A stretch of DNA of 64,000 bases from Edaphochlamys debaryana (Eukaryota > Chlorophyta > Chlorophyceae > Chlamydomonadales). The position numbers were made by a program, and so were the translations under genes. The notes under the pieces were generated by a model. It did not search any database. It worked only from the letters and a program-made list of their open reading frames with translations, and was not told where the DNA came from. Positions 23,736-36,552 of the stretch are shown in pieces (positions within the stretch are counted from its first letter, which is position 1; each line of letters starts with the position of its first letter). The stretch covers positions 1 to 64,000 of the forward strand of contig JAEHOE010000181.1 in assembly GCA_016858145.1 (NCBI GenBank), written 5' to 3'.

Positions 23736-25402
23736 TGACTGGCGTCGCATTATGTTGGCCGACGCAGAATTGCCTGTGCCTGTGAACGGGGTACCCTTCC
23801 GCCGAAAGTGGCGTCCAGGCTGAAAGTCCCCCCCTAGAGTAACCTCGGGCTGCTCCGCGCGTCGGTGCACCAAGCGGGGCTGGCGAGCCGGCTCCACCGA
23901 AGGAAAGCACCGAGAAAGCCCCGCTTACCTCGCCGTTTACCTGTGCGCTGCAGCTGTGCGTCCTCCGCTCCTGGCCCGCCATCGCCCGAGCCCGTTCGCG
24001 AGTAGCGCGCCCACGGAGGCCGAAGCGTCCCCACATCCCACGGAGCCGAACCTGTGGGTAGTGAAGGTGTTGTCCGAGAGACGGAAGGGCAGAGGGTGAG
24101 CGTCCGAAGACTTGAGAGCATGCCAGCGAGGTGAACAGGCGGACGGTGAAAGCCAGCGCGGCCAGTGCCTAGCAGGTAGCCTAGGGCTCGGGCTATGGCG
24201 GTGTAGCCGGTGCAGCCACCTGCGCGGCGGGAGAGGGGCGGGGCAAAACGGCCGTACCCGGACCATGTGAAGTGCGAGCGGACCAGGGGGGCCGGTGCGG
24301 TGCTGTGTGATGCCGTGCACGGGGGCGGACCAGAGACAGGGGGCGTGCGTGCTGGGGTGCAACGGGACTAAAGCAGCCGGCGGGCCATGAAGCGTGGCTC
24401 CCCACCGTCCGCAGTGAGCGGGGGCTCTCGGGGCACACAAGGGTCATAGTAAGTACCGCAGGGCCTTACATCGCCTGTGTTCACGGCTGTCATCGACCAG
24501 GCAGGGGCCGGCGAGCGAAGCGGGGGGAGTGGCACCGTGAAGCATGTCCTGTCCGGTGCGAAGTTGATGGGCTGTTCACTACGTGGTCTCCGTCAACAAC
24601 CTCAATTAAACACAGAGATACCAGAGATACACACGCGGCCAACACGGCACCATCAGTGCGTGCCAAACGAGATATCAAGCTTCTGCTGCGCGACAACACA
24701 CGTCACGCGTCGGAGCGATAGGTCGTCCCTTCGGCTCCGAAACAGCACTTATAGCGGCTCCGCTCCTGTCCTGGGCGGTGCTGGGTAACAATGTTGTCCT
24801 CGCAAGAACAGGCTCCAGGCTTAACCTGAAAGCGTCTGCTCGCAGTAAGGCACTCGACGTGCTGAGCCGCGCTCTTGGCAGCTATCAGCCCTTCATACAG
24901 CAATGTGCTCCTCACAAGGTTACGCCGGGGCGGCGTAGCCCTTCCGCGCGGGCGTGGAGGATTTCCGCACTGCGGCGCGCTGGATGGGCCCCTCTGCGCA
25001 AGAGGCTGACTCTGCGCAAGAGGCTGACCCGACATTTAGGCGCCACCGCTCGTCGTGTAGCGCCGAGTCCCACGTACGCTCGTGTTACCTTCGCCGCCTG
25101 GGTGCCAGTCAATAGGCGCGTCTGTGTTTTCCGGCGTCGGGCGGGCGAGTTCCGCCTGTGTTGTGAACTTGCTGCGAAGTCCGCGGAACGGGCCGCGCCG
25201 TCGTCTGTTGTATTGCGGTTGCTTGGCAAGATGCACAGCCAGGTCGTTTCGGGAATGCGGCAACAACCTGCGGACGACGGAAAGCGGTCCGTATTACGCC
25301 AGTTGCCCACACCTCTGTCCCCCCCTGCCCGTGCCCGTGCCCGCAGCGTTCCTCCCCTTGCGACGCCGCCTTTATTTCCTTAGCGGCTCGACGCCCGTCG
25401 CC
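23736..25402. other. Intergenic region / 5' flank of the SPL-like gene
   Basis: No domain-bearing ORF was found. An open frame of 201 codons at 24,778-25,383 and an upstream extension of the gene's own frame from 25,082 are both without recognisable similarity. I treat the latter as 5' leader because a good start context (GCCATGG) follows at 25,403. Promoter elements could not be identified. Confidence 0.4.
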
Positions 25403-28400
25403 ATGGCAGTGGCGCAGCCGAAGCAGGTGCCTGTCCTTACGCCGTCAGGCTGCTTGCAGGACCAGCCAGCCGGCGTGGGTTCCCGCCAGGCGGCAGGAGA
25501 CCCAGCAGGAGACTCCACAGGCTCTGGGCAACAAAATAGATTACGTCTCGGCGTTGCAGGCGCCTCGAGGGATCAGGCCCGGCTCCACCTGGCAGACTTG
25601 ATGATGATCGTCTGCCAGCTGTTGTTCTTCCTCAACCACATTCGCCTTCTTCTGGATGCTGGGCACTGCAGTCCACCTGCCGGTAGCACCGGCTTGCAGT
25701 CACCCATCTCGGTACCCTCGGCCCTGGCTGCCTATCCGTGCTCGGCTGGAACGCCCGCACGCCTGGGCTTTGTGGCTGCCCACGCTGGTGGCGCGCTGTC
25801 GGCAGCCTTCGCGCTCCCACTGGGCGAGCTGTGGGTGCCCGTCGTCACCGTGGCCATCCTCCTGCAGCTGCACGCCATCCTGTTGCTGCCGTCCCGCCTG
25901 TACCTGGCGTATGCGAGGCGGCCGTGCATGGCAGCTGTGGGACTGCTGCCCAAGGTCGTCAGCCTGGTGTCCTTCCTGGCCTTCCCGGCCGTCGCTCCGA
26001 GCTCCTACTTCAGCACCTACCTGCCGCTGGAGGGGGCCATCACCGTATGGCAGCAGCTGGTGTACAACGTGAGTAACACAAGCAAGACGGACAGGGAGGA
26101 AGGTCTGCTCGCTCTGACTACCCTGCGCCTCCGCCCCGCAGTACCCCTTCTGGCCAGGCATGGTCGTCCTCACAGCGCACTGCGCCCTTTCAACGCTCAC
26201 GTGCCTGTGGGTCGGCACCGCCACAGTGGCGGCCGCCCCGTCCACGGCACCTCTCTTTTCCGTGCCGTGGGTTCTCCTACAGACCTATTTTAGCGCAGGC
26301 TTGGCAGCAGCCGTGTCTCTTCAGCAGAACCCGGCCGTTGCGCAGACACTGTTGGCGGCGCTTCGTGCTGGCGGTGGCAATTCCGCCACCACCGCCGTCA
26401 GTGCCGCTGGGGGATCTGCTGAAAGCGATGCCGCAAGGCTGGCCCAGGCGGCCCACAAGCTTCAGCTCCTCAACTCCAGCTCGCTGGGCCGCAGCATGTC
26501 CAGCTGCGGGGGGGGCCTGGACATGCTGGCCAGCCTGGGCTCGTTCCTGTCATCGGCGGGCTCATCGACGGCCCCCTCCGCCGCGCCGTCGGCTCCGGGC
26601 AGCGGCGACAACCAGGCCGCCGCCGCGATGGCCAAAGCTGCCGCGGCCGCAGCAGCAGGCGGCAGCCGCCAGGCGGGCCCGTCGTGTGCGGGCCCGTGCG
26701 GCGGCGCGGGGGCCTGCGTCGCTACTCCTCCCCAACACTACCTTCATAGGGACCAAGTGCGTGACGCCAGCCGTATGATGCCTTCCGCTCTCCAGCAGCA
26801 TCAGCACATGCTGCAGTTGCAGTTGCAGCTGCAGGCCCAGGCGCAGGCCCAGGCTCACGCCATGCGCCCCCCGCAGCAGTTTACGCTCCATGCTCAGGCC
26901 CACATGGCCCATCACCGCGTGGAGCCCTACAGCGCTTTCGCCCTTGCCTCCGCTGGCGCTTCCTCGGCCTCCACTCTCGTCTCCTCCCACGCTGGTGTGG
27001 CCAGTATTCAAGCTTCCGCCGCAAAGCTCGGCGCGGCCACGCAAGCGCCCTTCGCGCCTGGTGACCCCATGGCGGCTGCTCAGCTGGGTGTCCCTGCGCC
27101 CATGCAGCCGCGCGCACAGCAAACTTCAGCACCGGCCCAGCGCATGGCTGCACCCACGCCCCCGTCGCTGGCCTTCAGCCTCAAGCAGCCCACGGGCCTG
27201 AGCAAGCTGACCATCGTGGAGGACCAGGAGTTCCAGGGCCCCCCCGCTGCGGCCCTATCCAACTCTCTCGCGGCGGTTCACGCCCTCGCGGCACGCCAGG
27301 GCCGCCACCAGCGCTACCGCTCAAGGGTGAGCAGGCGCCCCAGGGCTTGGGCATGGGACCCCGAAGCGAGCTTGCGCGTGATGGGACGCAGGCAAGGCAA
27401 TTGGTAGTGCTTTCTCCACCGCTGCGCTGAATGCTGAACGTGTCCAGTGCCCTGTGCCCTGCGCCCTTCAGGCTCCTCCCCAGCGCGTGTACATGAAGAT
27501 CCCCTGGGCGGAGCCCGACCAGCTTCCTCGCAACTTTCTGGAGCGCCTCAACATGGCCCTCTCGGAGGGCGTGGACTGCATGGCCGTGGGCGTGGCGGCG
27601 CGCGCCGGCTGCATCGAGCTTGTGTTTGACGTCGTCCAGCGGGGCAATCGGGGCGCCACTGCTGCAGCCGCCGCCGCCATGGGGATCATGATCGCGGGCG
27701 TCGACTCTGGCACCAGCACTGGTTACAAGCTGGCTGGAGGCCAGGGCGCGAATGACGTGGCGGACCTCCTGTGGAGCGGCGGCTCTGGGCGGATGGCAGT
27801 GGCGGCGGTGGGCGCCGATGCCACAGGCAGCGCCGACGGCGCGGGCGTCGGCCTGGGCACGATGATGGAGTCACACAGCGCTCTTGAGGAGGCGGTGCTG
27901 TCGGGCTTGCTCACGGACGCCCTGACCGACCCCTCGGCGCTGATCGACTGCCTGCACTTGCAGCCCCCCCTGGCGCGGAGGTGCTGACGCAGGCATGCGG
28001 CAGGTGTGTTACGGCGGGGAAAGCAATGTGCAAACGCGTGTGCAGAGCTCTAGTCGACATGGGGTGACGTGACCTGAACCTTCTGAGCGTTCAAGCCGCG
28101 TTTATAACGGGGGCCCTGACTGCCCCGTCCCATGGGTCGCTCACATCTCCCACCTTTTTGACTTTCTTTCGCGCGCTCATGTACATGGCTCCCTCTCGGA
28201 CTCACTCCTGCTCCCTCCTGCTCTCCCTTCTTGCCTCTTTGCAGGCTCTTTATTAGTAAATGGAATCACGTCACGAGAGCGTGGATTCCGGAGAAGGCGG
28301 AATGCATCCGCCCCTCAGACGTTCCGCGCATCACGTCCGTGGACCCACCTTGCGTGCTGGTGTCCCGGCAAAGTGGAGTGCCCGTGGCACCCCAGCCCGT

Positions 28401-31400
28401 GGCAGCCGTGACCCTTACGGTCTCCAACGCGGACTCGTCCCCGGCCTTCTCCGCGCGCTGCCGCGGCCGGTACCTGTCGATCGTCACCTGCCCGCTGCGG
28501 CCCCTCGGCACCACCTGGCCATCGATGGCCTCTGGCTCGCAGTCCCTGCCCGTTCGCACCTCGCCCCTCCCTTTGTCGTGCGTTACTGGAAATTGGGACG
28601 ACAGTGCCGTCAACGGCTCCCCTCCATCTGCGGCACCGAACGGCACGGGGGACGTGGGAGTCAAAGGAGGCGAGGGTGAGGGCGGCAGCAGCGGAGACGA
28701 CTCAGCGTTTCGGCTGGGCTCTGTGCGCCCGGGCATGGCCAGCGTGAGGCTGGAGCTGCCGGCGGGGCTGCCCAGTAACGGCCTCATGGTGCTTGAATGC
28801 AAGGTGGGCAAACAGGCAGAAGCCTGCAAGCAGATGCGGGGAGGTTCAAAGACTTGTGGCACGAGTCAGGGACGCTCAGCCCAGACCCTCTGCACCCAAT
28901 TGCGTGATTTGCGTCCCGTACCCAACCTGTCATACACGCGCCCACCCGTCCGCGCCCCGTCCACACGCAGGTTGGCAAGCTGCTGTCCAACTGGCGCCCG
29001 ATCATCGTGACGGACGACGCACAGCTGGCAGCGGAGCTATCCAGCCTGGCGGCACCGCCGGCGGCGTCTGGCAGCTCCGCCAACGAATCCGTGCATGGTG
29101 ACGCCGTCAACTCCGACGACCTCTTCACGGACCTGGGCCTGTGGCTGGACTTCGTCGAGGTCTTGGGCCTCAACTCTCGTGAGGGCGGCAGGACACCCGC
29201 TGACAACGCCGCCGTGTCGCTGGCGCCCGGTTCCGCCGACCTTGGCCATGGCCTGGCGGCGCTCTACGCCACGGAGCGTTACAAGTCCCACATGGCTGGT
29301 ATCGCGGTGTCGCTCCTGGAATTCGCTGTCGACCGCGGCTGGTGAGCCTCGGGCTTTGGGTTTGGGCTGCGGTCTAAGGCAGCTCCTGCCGGCTGTGCCT
29401 CCTGCGTTTCGTGAGCAACAGTCACCTTATCTTGCTCAACCTTATCCCCCCAGGACGCACATCGCCTCCGTGCTCGTTTCCCAGCTGCTGGCGGCAGGGG
29501 TGTCCTGGGCCGAGGTGCTGGGGCGCTGCAGCGGCGGCCTCACGCTGCTGCACCGGGCCGTGCGCTCTGCGCACGAGGGCATGGTCGCTCAGGTGGTGCG
29601 GTGGGGCGAGGAGAACGGTACGCCCTTCGACTGGCAGGCAAGCGGGGCGAGCGTTAGCACAGGGCGGGGCGAGGGTTAGCACAGGGAGGGTGGAGCTTGG
29701 GCCTTGAGACCAGCAATGTGTTGGCTAAACACCTCGCAAACTGAGCTCCTTGCCTTGCTTGCACCCAACGAGCAGGCTGCTTGCCAGCCTGGTGACGTCA
29801 GCGGAGAGATCAGCCCAACGGCTGACAACAACGGCGCGGGTGTTACGCCCCTCCACCTGGCTGCGGCCTTGCCCGACGGCGGCCGCCTGGCGGAGCGCAT
29901 CCTGCGGGAGTACGAGGCGGCCTGCTCCCTGTGGGCCTCGGCTCTTGACAGGCACGGCATGCGCCCGCTGGACTGCGCCCGCGCCTCGGGCCACACGCAC
30001 CTCATCACGGGTTCATGGACGGCTACCGCCGCTGCAGCTGGCTCTGCTGTGCAGGCTCCAGCGGGCCTGGCATCAGTGGCGGCACCTGCAGCAGTGGTTT
30101 CGTCTGGCGGCGGTGACGACGCAGGCGAGGGTTCCAGCGCGTCAATGACCGAAAGCATGGCCCTCAGCGGCGCCTCGTCGTATGTCGGAGCCGCTGCAGG
30201 CGCGGCAGGCATCTCGGCGACACCGTCGCCCCGGGCCACTGCCCGCCGCCGCCGTGGCGATGCTGAGTCACCAGCGTCGGCCCTGCTGTCTCCGGGGGCT
30301 TCGGTGATGCCGTCAGGCGCTGGAGTGGCGGCGGCGCAGCAGAGCAGGTCGATGCTGCTAGAGGTGGCGGCGGCGTTTGCTGCGCCGATGGTCAACTCTG
30401 TGGAGTCGGAGGCGAGCTACGTAAAGGCCGTGGGCATGCGTTACGTCATGTGGAGCTGCGGTTACCTGGTGTATCAGGTGTGCCGGTTTATAAGAACCTC
30501 CCGGGGCTAGCAGGGGCACACCTTGGGGCCACTCCGTTGTCGCCTCTAGACGTGCAGGCGGGGGCAGCTCAGCAGGAGAGCTCAGGCGTGGGCGGAGGCG
30601 CCGATCGACTATGCATGACCATTAACGGCTTCCCGGCGCTCTCCCGCCCCGCGCAGGTGTCCATGGTGACTGCCGTGGCCGGGCGCATGGTCAAGGAGGG
30701 CCGCGCCCACGAGATGGTGGGCATGCTCATCTTCTGCGCCCCGCACGTGCTGTCGGCGGTGCTGGTGTGCGTCAACTACGCGGCGTGGCTGCGGTGCCGG
30801 GAGGTTCTGTGTGCGCTGGTCACCATTACCAGGAGGTGCGTGCCGCGTGCGGGGCGTGGGAGCGAGGGCCCAGGGGCTTGCGCACACGGTGCCCTACTGC
30901 CCCGCTGCCGCATACTGCCGCGCTGCCGCACCGGCTGACTCTCGCCTTGCCTTTACACCCAGCTCCGCCAAGCTGCTCCCGGTGCTGGGCCTGCTGCCCT
31001 ATCCGCATTCATCCACCACGTACATGACTTGGGGCATGGTAGGGCGCACGGGGGTTGGGCAATGTCCGGCAGCTTCGGCGCCGCCCGCATGGCTACCAGT
31101 GACAGGCACCACTGGGAGCGGGCCATCCTCAGCCGAGGCCCTGCCTTGCGTTTCCTGACCCCTGCCTCTTGTCCCTGCGCCCTTTCTCCCCCCCCCCGTC
31201 CGTAACCTGGCCACAGGACGTGTTATTGGAGGGCGTCGCGCCCGCATTCTTTGAGCAGGTCAGGGCGCCGTTCGCCCTGCTGCTTCGCCTGTTCGAAGGT
31301 GTTGCCACCGGGCTGCTGTACCAGCGCCTGGGCGTGGTTCCCTCTCTACCGTACGCCCTGTCGTACGGCCTCTGCTGGACCCTCTGCTGCGGCCTGCTCA

Positions 31401-31531
31401 CCGCATCCCTTGACGTCAGGCACCGCGCCATGAAGCTCGGCCAGGAGGGCACGTGCGGCGGCAGTGCAGCGGAGGGTGCGGCGAGGCCAGGCGGCAGCGC
31501 GGTTCAACGTTATGCTAAGAAACTAATCTGA
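25403..31531 (+). CDS. SPL/SBP C-terminal-like membrane protein with ankyrin repeats, no SBP domain
   Basis: Ten exons: 25403-26068, 26142-27326, 27472-27980, 28245-28803, 28971-29341, 29454-29637, 29776-30477, 30657-30835, 30963-31038, 31217-31531; phases agree and give ~1,581 residues. Residues ~60-290 carry several hydrophobic spans (for example LMMIVCQLLFFL and VPVVTVAILLQLHAILLL); the C-terminus (~1,400-1,550) is again hydrophobic. The middle matches the C-terminal half of plant SPL1/SPL12-type proteins in order: RVYMKIPW...RAGCIELVF, a MASVRLELPAGLP block, VSLLEFAVDRGW, LLHRAVRSAHEGMV and GVTPLHLAA (ankyrin-type). No SBP zinc-finger motif was seen in or upstream of the model. Intron 6 uses a GC-AG splice pair (CAG|GCAAGC at 29,635-29,643). 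Function unknown; a membrane-held regulator or scaffold is an inference. The start codon is the least certain part. Confidence 0.75.
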
Positions 31532-33147
31532 TAAAGACAGACGGGCGATTCGTGAAGTGTCAAGCAAAGATCCAGTTTGAGCATCTCCTCTGGGACGCTG
31601 GGGGTTCGTGCCAGGATGGGGGCAGTCTTGACGCTTGCATCTCGGTAGCATTGATGGGTCGTCCAGGAAGTTAAGCCATACTTTAATCCTCCGTTTTGCG
31701 ATTCCATCTGTTGACCAATTGTGAGCTGCTAATCGTGTGACGCGACCGGTCGTTGTTGACACAAGGGACGGTCTACTAAGAAGCTGCTGCGCAGCGTGGA
31801 AGGCTTGTCTTGGTTGCACCCCTGGTTGTCTATAATAACCCCTGGTTGGAGAGCTGGACGTCATGGCCGGTAACCGCCCATTGTCCACGGCCCCGAAGGT
31901 GATCGAAGGTAACACGCGCTCTACGTGCTGGGGTAATCCTGGGCGGGACTGCTTTGCTCGTTGCTTATATACGCTGTCGCATCCGGCTGGTCAGTAAGCG
32001 GCTAGCCAGTCTTTGAGGCTTCGAGCCAGCACCCAGGTCCGATCAGTAATTACGTTCACAGCGGCTCACAGCCAGCACTAGGAGGGGCGCTTGGAGGAGG
32101 AAAACGTCCTGCTGCGCAGCGAGGTGGGCTCGCCCCCCGAGAAATAAACACAGCCGCGTGAGACGTGGCGGGATGGGATGGCATGGGAAAGCTGTGGGGG
32201 GAGAGGGCTGCAGTCCTACAGTTGTGCTTCACAATCACAACAGTGAGCCTGCTATATGCTCTAGCGTCGTCGGCGCCGTTTGCAAAGTATGGTCGCGACG
32301 GCGGACATGCGGCCATCCAGGCAAACTTTTTCACAGCCAAATAGGATAACGCTATCGGGCGGACACAGCGTATACAACCGGTTGCCTCTTGCGAGGCAGT
32401 TCGCAACAGCGCTCGCCGCGCCGGACCGGATCGGCGGATCGCTTATACTTGCGAGGGGGAAATCGCGGCCTTTGCACTACCCTTACCGCCGCGCCTGCGC
32501 CGCCGTCCACGACCTATTCATACGGCTGAGACTTCTATTCTCGCTCCCCCATCTCGTCCCGGCGGGCGAATTAAACTCAGATCCGGGGCGAATTAAACTA
32601 AGGGCCGGGGGTGCCTTAGACCCCAAAAGCCCTGTCTTGCCCCTGAAGGGGCGAGCCAACCTGGACCTGCCAGGGCATAGTAGGCATAGGAAGGGCATAG
32701 CAAGGGCCGAGGCAACGGGCATGATGACAGGCAGGGGGCACCAGGCGGGTGCAGGCGGGTGTGCAGGAAGCAGGAAGCAAGGTGGGTGTGCTTCCAGCCG
32801 CTTCTATTGGCCAGCAGGCAGGATGGCGAGCAGGCAATATGCGCACGGCAGTTTCGTACGCACTCGAGAATGCAAACATCACCACCCTGGCCCTCCCTGT
32901 TTGAGGCGCCTGGCTGGCAGGGATGCCTGGGGCATGGTGCCCCTGGTGCCTGGGGCGTCTCTGCGCTCGTGCGCTGAGCACTACGGCCAGTGCTCCTGTT
33001 CCCGTATTATACTGTGAATGATGTGAATACATCTGGCAGGTCTCGCGGGGTGCAGACATCGGCTACCCCATACCTCCGCTGGTGGGCCAGACCCGGCTAG
33101 TTGCACGTTGCATTGACCCCTTGTTCCGAAACAGCCTGCGAAAGCGG
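31532..33147. other. Intergenic, no gene recognised
   Basis: Presumed 3' flank of the SPL-like gene followed by non-coding sequence. Near 31,785-31,860 a relic of the repeat family of 23.6 kb lies inverted (GTTGTCTATAATAACCCC plus AGCTGCTGCGCAGC). Sequence near 33,080-33,117 (GGGCCAGACCCGG...TTGCAC) resembles 37,795-37,833. ORFs of up to ~245 codons at 32,280-33,017 have no recognisable domain. Confidence 0.45.
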
Positions 33148-33362
33148 CAGTGTTGCTATCTTAATCAGTTAGTCGGCTGGACAGTCGGCCGGCGCCGGCT
33201 AATCTGAAGGAAATCCGGAATTAGACGCCGGTCCAGGCATCTAAATTTGGGCTGGCGCCCTAGGCCAGCCGACTAACCCGTGCCAATCCGCCACCGCCAG
33301 CCGGCTAAAAGGGCCGGTCCGGGTGCATTTGCCGCCAGCTCAGCCGACTAATCCCAGGGAAG
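33148..33362. mobile_element. hAT-like element family N1, 3'-truncated copy
   Basis: It starts CAGTGTTGCTATCTTAATC and follows the 14,665-14,891 element throughout, including GGAAATCCGGAATTAG and CAGCCGACTAATCCCAGGG. It ends at GGGAAG, lacking the last ~12 bp of the right inverted repeat. No target duplication can be defined because one end is missing. Confidence 0.8.
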
Positions 33363-33871
33363 CCTGCCGCTGCAGCAGGCCTGCTCCCGACCCTGGCTGG
33401 GCGGTCAAGGTATGCAGTGACTGGGCCCCGAACACGGCGGCCCACATCCCGCAGACCGAGGCTGCATTCTGTGGGTGTCATGCCCTGTGCGCCCCGGGCG
33501 CCATGCGAGAACCATGCTTTCTAGGCAAGCAGCTCATGACCGAGGTGTAGAGGAGCTTGGGCTCCACCACTCGGTGGGTGTACATAGGACGAGCCCTGCC
33601 GAAGCAGAACCGCAGCAGACCTGGAGGCTTGCGCATGTTGAGTAAGGTTATTACGTGTCCTGTACATAAGTGTGAGGGTGTGTCTCTGAACGGGGCGTCT
33701 GGCCCCGTTGTCTCTGCAATATATAGAGCATAAGATCCCTTCGTTTGTAGAAGCCCCTGGTTGGATAGCATGTGTCGCTCGATAGCGCAGTAGTCCCTAG
33801 CTTGGGAGCTGCGAGGGGCCGTTAGAAAGTGCCTGGGGCTAGTGAGGCTCCTGGGGGTTGGCAGAGTTGCA

Positions 33872-34050
33872 CGGAGTTGGGCCCCAGGCGGGCCGGAAGG
33901 TGCTTAGAGCCAAGGGAGGCACACGGAGTTGGGTTTCTAGTGGGCTTGAAGATGCCCAGAGTCGAGGGAGGTGCTGGGAGTTGGGCCCCTGATGGGCCTG
34001 AAGGTGCCCGGAGTTGAGGATGCGCGCGGAGGTGGGCCCCGTCTGGGCTT
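33872..34050. repeat. Degenerate ~52-bp tandem repeat, ~3.5 units
   Basis: CGGAGTTGGGCC-like starts occur at 33,872, 33,924, 33,975 and 34,027. Each unit reads roughly GGAGTTGGGCCCC, then GGGCCTGAAGGTGCCC, then GAGGGAGG. The units are diverged, so the array is old. No coding role is apparent. Confidence 0.7.
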
Positions 34051-35604
34051 GCCCCGCCTTGAGGGTACATAAGCCGGCAGTCGGCAGTCTTTGGCAAGCA
34101 ACCACTCTTACCTATAGTTTACAAACTACGTCACATACGCGTGTTACAAATATAGTACAAAGCTCTCTTCTGTGTCCCTGTTTCCCAGAGCCCCGAGCGG
34201 CATACCTCGGCAGCTCCATCGGCCTTCCGCTGCTGCGAGCCAGCCCAGCCCCGCTCCTCAGCTCATAGCCTCAGTGTATCGGCAACGACAGCAGTCCACA
34301 TCGCGACTCACCGCGAGTCTGTGCAACGTCAAGAGTTCAGCCCAAGTTAGCTCATCCTCGATTGTGTGACGAGCCCTGCGCTCTCTCCAGTCCGACTGCA
34401 CCAGAGAAGACCTATCCCCTCAATACGTATAGCCAAGTCCACCGGTAGCCAGGCAAGTGCCCAGCGCGACAGGACAGTAGTTCCGGCGCTGCGACAGGTC
34501 GCGACAGAAGCCAACCCCGCGGGTCCTAGGAGGAAGTATCGAGCAGACGGGTGCGACATATAGCCAGCCACAGGCCAGAATCCGGCGACAGCTAACGTCA
34601 GGAGCAGGAAGGCATCTGCATTGCTCTCGGCAACTCAGAGACAGACGCAGCAGGCCCACACGCGAGTAGGTGTTAGCTAAAAGGGAACCTCTACGCTTGC
34701 GCACTCCCGGGCGTTGACCCATATCCCAGGCGCTCGTGCGCGTGTCCATCCCTCGTCGGGAAGACCGCCCACATCCTCGCGTAGGCACCCAGTGCATACG
34801 CCATTGACGGGGCCCTAGGGTACGCCCTTGCCCCCGCTCTCCGAAGTAACCAGTGGTATCCGAGCCGGAAGGCGTAAGCCGGTCCGGGAAACAGCTCTGT
34901 GCCTCGACGCTTGTCACATCCCCAGGTCACAAGCCCCTCCGTGCCAGTGCCGTCCAGTGCTCAAGGGCCCGCGACACCGCCCGTGTCCCAGGCCTTATCT
35001 TCTCCGACCCCGCCTACCCAGGGGTCCACTCTCTACACTCGTCCACAACGAGTATCGGGGTTGGGTGCTGAGTGAGACAGCATCCCTTAGGTGCACGGCC
35101 CCCAGCCCGGCCAGGCTAAGCAGCCCGCGGCTGCTAGCTAGCGCCAGCCTCGGGGTACCCACCGACCCCTCTGACGCACCCTCGCCTCCTAGCGGGGTGC
35201 CTGTACATATCCTGACCGCCGAAACCTAGCCTAGACACCGCTACAAGTAGCAGGGTGACAACCAGTCCTCGGCGTCCTCATACGCCGGCTGGGGAAGCAG
35301 TGTTGCTAGGACACGTCCCGACAGGCCCTGCAGTCCCCCTCTAGCGCGCGAAAATTTTGGGTTCCCGCCTATAGGTGGCTGCGCCGCCTTTGTAGCGGCA
35401 AGCCGACCCCTGGTTGCAACTTCCGGGGCGCGGGGTTATTATAGACAACGGGGCGTAGTGCCACGGTGTGCGCGGGGCGCGGGGACGACAGCGATGACTC
35501 TCTCCACCGAGTACAGCTGCTCCTCGCTCAGCGCCGCGCCGGTTGGAACGTTGTACATGCCCCCGGGCCTTGACAGACCGCAGAGCAGCTCAGTCGCTGA
35601 CAAA
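34051..35604. other. Intergenic, no gene recognised
   Basis: No exon chain, RNA gene or complete element was identified. Near 35,437-35,470 there is a copy of the GGTTATTATAGACAACGGGG segment also found at 23.70 kb. The region directly precedes the nested transposon cluster. Confidence 0.4.
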
Positions 35605-35776
35605 CAGTGTTGCTATCTTCCGTGGCGAAGGGTTCTGAAGTTCTGAGATCCCAGAACTTTCCTGGCCGGCTGGGCAAGAATGTTACGTGGCGAACAGAAC
35701 TTTCTCGCCGCTAGGGACCAAAGTGTTACGGCCAGAACACCTTCCTGCGGACCCCCAGAGAGGGGTTTCGATCAGT

Positions 35777-36547
35777 CCTCGGTGTTTACAATGAAGGACC
35801 CCCCTGGGGTCACAGCGCTGAACGCTGGGGCCAAGCGACCCACCTCACGGGCTTGCCCCCTGCAAGCCAGAACGCAAGTCCCTGTCATAACTTGCACTGA
35901 CCACACTCAGGTCCCACCTTAGTCCTTGGCACGCAATGACCATGCTCAGCGTGTATCGATGGCCCCTCCTCGGCCGCGCCTCCTACCAGTAACCGTTTAC
36001 CGTTCATCATGTGCTCACACTGTTGGCCGTACACCTCTCGATCCTGGCTCTCCCGACCCCACATTCACTCCCACTCTGCGGCTCCCTCCCGTTTGTTATG
36101 CGCCGCAGAGGACTATGTCCCCTTTCCGCAAGGTGCACATCCCATCAAACGCCACGTGTAGCTCACCCGGTCCCCGCCCCTGCCCTGCGACTCCCTCCCG
36201 TTTGTTATGCGCCGCCGGGCGAAACCCCCCCCCCCCCTGCGGCTCCCTCCCGTTTGTTATGCGCCGCAGGGTGTGCCCCGCCTCCATCAAGGGGCGTCCG
36301 GGCCTGCATACTGCACTGATCCATCCGCCCTGGCCGCTAGGAAAGGGTGGTCGGTTGGGACCTCATCCCAGCCCCTGTGCGTGAGCCCAACCTCCGCAAA
36401 ACACTGCAAACGGCCCTCAAACTCGCCTCGTGCCACTGCTAAAGCCTGTGCCATCATCAAGGAGTGGTCCTGAGCGTCCCTGTGCGCATACTTGTACCTT
36501 CTGGCCCGGTCCATCGCGCATATCGCGGCCAGACACACTACGATCAC
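35777..36547 (-). mobile_element. 5'-truncated LINE copy inside an hAT-like element
   Basis: This segment is nearly identical to the 3' end of the LINE at 15.6-16.35 kb: the 3' UTR with its three 31-bp repeats and the last ORF2 codons (minus-strand peptide ending GSVQYAGPDAP). It breaks off at about 36,542, a 5' truncation typical of LINE insertion. It is bracketed by TCGATCAGT at 35,768-35,776 and 36,548-36,556, a plausible 9-bp target duplication. Four bases (CAGT) are ambiguous because they also precede the LINE end at 15,589. Confidence 0.85.
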
Positions 36548-36552
36548 TCGAT

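Noticed and set aside
23293..24036. 247-codon minus-strand ORF ending at a transposon-like end
   Set aside because: Possibly the tail of an element-encoded protein (AWNGITLPVW), but I recognise no domain and the region looks tandemly duplicated, so I did not call a gene.
24778..25383. 201-codon ORF upstream of the SPL-like gene
   Set aside because: No similarity recognised, Arg-rich composition, and no splice connection to the downstream exons.
32280..33017. 245-codon ORF in the intergenic region
   Set aside because: No domain, heterogeneous composition, competing ORFs on the other strand and no splice evidence.
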